Of a stretch of 64,000 nucleotides of DNA, positions 62,098 to 64,000 are shown in pieces. The stretch covers positions 4,092,674 through 4,156,673 of the forward strand of contig NW_004457729.1 of assembly GCF_000203815.1 (NCBI RefSeq). Reading direction: 5' to 3'. The DNA comes from Cavenderia fasciculata. Taxonomy: Eukaryota; Evosea; Eumycetozoa; Acytosteliales; Cavenderiaceae. The translations under genes were made by a program, and so were the position numbers. Every line of letters begins with the position of its first letter. Position 1 is the stretch's first letter. The notes beneath the pieces were generated by a model. It was not told the DNA's origin. It searched no databases and worked only from the letters and a program-made list of their open reading frames with translations.

Positions 62098-64000
62098 TTA
62101 ATTTTTGTTAAAGATATTATTACTGGTAAGTGTTGGGTTGATTGATGCGATGGTGTAATCCAATAAATAAGTTTTTTGAATGATACGATCTACTCTGTTG
62201 AAATGTTTTTCATTATATGGAATCATTGACTCTAAAAGAGTAGCCAATTCTTTTTCAAAAGATAATAATTGTTCTGCTTTTAATCTATTAAAAAAGAAAT
62301 TGAGAATTAATAAAAAATAATTTATAAATATTTCTTTTCTTTTTTCTTTTTTCTTTTTTTTTTACTTACAAAGTCAAAATTGAATATAAAACAATTTGAG
62401 AGACATGAACAAATCTTGAATTTGTATTCCAGTCTCTAATATATTTGAGACACTTTAACAAATCATTTGTTGAAAGTTTTGAAAGAACCGATTTCATTAG
62501 AGAATTGTTGTCTTGGTTATTTTCCTCTATTTGTTTGTCTTGTTCCATTACAATTGTTTGAAATATTCTTAAAGATTGATGAGGTTGATTCAAAATCAAA
62601 GCCAACTTTAAAGATCGAGAATAATCTTTTTTTAAAAGTGAAGTATCCAACATTTGTTGGTTGAGGATTTGTTCTTCTTGTTTGCGGTGATGTTTTTCCT
62701 GTTCTGTAACAGTATGATCGCTCCAAACAATAATCTTTGAATCGGATCCACCAGTGATAAATTGAGGATGTTCCTTGTCCTTGGAGTTGTGGTTGACTGC
62801 CAATGACCACACCTTGCTGTTTTGGTGAGCATTCTCTTCGTCAAATGTAGCTACACATTCGCTCGTCTTGATGGTCCATAATTTCAAGAGACCATCGCTA
62901 CTACTAGATATGACTTGCATACCATAGGTAACAAAAGATGCTCTCAAAACCGATGTTTGATGTCCCTCTAATGTCTTGAGACAAGTGTAATCAACAAGTG
63001 ACCACAACTTTATGGTACCATCAGCCGAACAGGTCAAGAGACACTGATCGACTGGTGAAAATTCTGTATACCAAATACCTCTTTTATGAGCCTTGAATGA
63101 TTGTACCAATGAAAGGTCTGATATATTCCATATTTTAACATAACCATCTTGTGATGCCGATGCACAAATCTTATCATTTGGTGCAATTGCAATACAGTTG
63201 ATATCCTTTTCGTGTGCAACAACTGTTTTACTAACTTGTAATAGTGGTTGTGATGTTGTTGTTGTCTTGGCATCTGTATTTGGTAGTTTCCACAATTTAA
63301 TTGTTTTATCACCACTACCAGAGATTGCAAATCGATTGGATCCTGCTTTCTTGGAGATGGCAACACTTGTAACCTCGGATGTATGTCCCTTTCCAATTGC
63401 AATACATTTATGTTGATTGGCATCCCACAATCTTATAGTATGATCTTTTGATGCCGATACTATTGTCTTTCCATCGGCAGAAACGTCCAATGACATTACT
63501 AAATTTTCATGACCTCTAAGTAATTTTGGTTGTTTAGTTTTTAAATTATAACATCTAATCTAAAAATTAAATTTAAAAAAAAAAGAAATAAATAGTTAAT
63601 ATATATATATAAATATTATAATAAATTAAACTATGCATACTTCATTTGAATTTGTTGCAACAGCAATATTATCTTGATCAATATATTTGATATCAACAAT
63701 TTCATCATTGTAACCAATAATTTCACCATTTCTTTCCATTGTATTTGTATTAAATTTCATAATATTATGTTCTGATGTGATTGATAATAATAAATCACCA
63801 CGACATCTAAAAAAAAAAAAAAAAAAATTAAAATTAATATTTAATATTATTAATTAATTATTAATTTACTTACAAAACAGATGTAATAATATTTGGATTA
63901 TTTAAAAATTCAGAAGCTTTTTCCATTTCCTTTTGAGTTTTCTTTTTAAATTCGATACCTTGGTCATTCCAAAGGCATTCACCAGTTTCGATACACCATG
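62098..64000 (-). CDS. utp13: U3 snoRNP WD40 protein TBL3/UTP13 (5' end off window)
   Basis: Part of the UTP-B complex of the small-subunit processome, acting on pre-18S rRNA in the nucleolus. Visible exons: 64000-63874 (partial), 63806-63641, 63559-62370 and 62284-62098, with phases that agree. WD40 blades are clear (GHENLVMSLDVSADGKTIVS, SASQDGYVKIWNI, TCSADGTIKLWSL, SSSSDGLLKLWTI). The last exons form the UTP13-specific helical end: YSRSLKLALILNQPHQSLRIF, CLKYIRDWNTNSRFVHVSQ, MIPYNEKHFNRVDRIIQKTY. About 560 residues are in the window; the N-terminal propeller lies beyond the right edge. Confidence 0.9.

Overview
The window is nuclear DNA of a dictyostelid social amoeba (inference). The signs are: AT-rich intergenic DNA; short AT-rich introns starting GTAAGT or GTATGT; long Asn, Gln and Ser/Thr tracts in proteins; very close gene packing; and several Dictyostelium-type genes, such as a 441-residue dehydrogenase/SCP2 enzyme ending in SKL and a TKL receptor kinase. 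Coding regions look less AT-rich than in D. discoideum, so another dictyostelid such as Cavenderia is more likely; the species cannot be fixed from this sequence.

Layout. 1-1627 (-): tRNA pseudouridine synthase, cut by the window edge. 1628-2131: relic-like island. 2132-20729: two giant divergent paralogues of about 2650 residues, (-) 2132-10868 and (+) 12317-20729. Each joins a signal peptide, a DNase II domain, an unclassified middle block, many IPT/TIG repeats and an SdrD-B-like domain; the minus copy adds two MRH lectin-like domains. I spliced both by hand and every intron phase closes. 20845-22994 (+): unknown protein. 23132-25500 (+): WD40 protein. 25534-26079 (-): small protein with one BRC-like (RAD51-binding) motif. 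26233-27914 (-): serine palmitoyltransferase 2. 28207-29277 (-): NAD-dependent reductase. 29530-31940 (+): Ser/Thr kinase with DYG in place of DFG. 32179-33745 (-): PB1/UBA protein. 34174-34968 (-): RRM protein whose frame continues past a TAG stop. 35366-35938 (-): small unknown protein. 36396-38721 (+): LMBR1-type membrane protein. 38789-39776 (-): multi-pass membrane protein. 40019-45811 (-): NUP188-like nucleoporin with one frame break near the 3' end. 45934-48236 (-): receptor-like TKL kinase. 48593-49693 (+): mitochondrial FtsJ-type rRNA methyltransferase. 49733-54958 (-): GH38 mannosidase-like protein lacking its zinc site. 55340-56832 (-): syntaxin 18. 57041-58366 (-): peroxisomal multifunctional enzyme. 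58915-60086 (+): 2OG-Fe(II) oxygenase. 60135-61871 (-): proline-rich membrane protein. 62098-64000 (-): TBL3/UTP13 WD40 protein, 5' end off the window.

Most genes are unrelated housekeeping functions: RNA modification, ribosome biogenesis, nuclear pore, ER SNARE, sphingolipid and peroxisomal lipid metabolism. The most unusual part is the 18.6-kb divergent DNase II-TIG-SdrB pair, which encodes large secreted multidomain proteins whose nuclease cores look inactive. Other points of note are the stop-codon extension in the RRM gene, the GH38 pseudoenzyme, the single-BRC protein, and four CC(A/T)6GG (CArG) boxes 95-205 bp upstream of minus-strand start codons.
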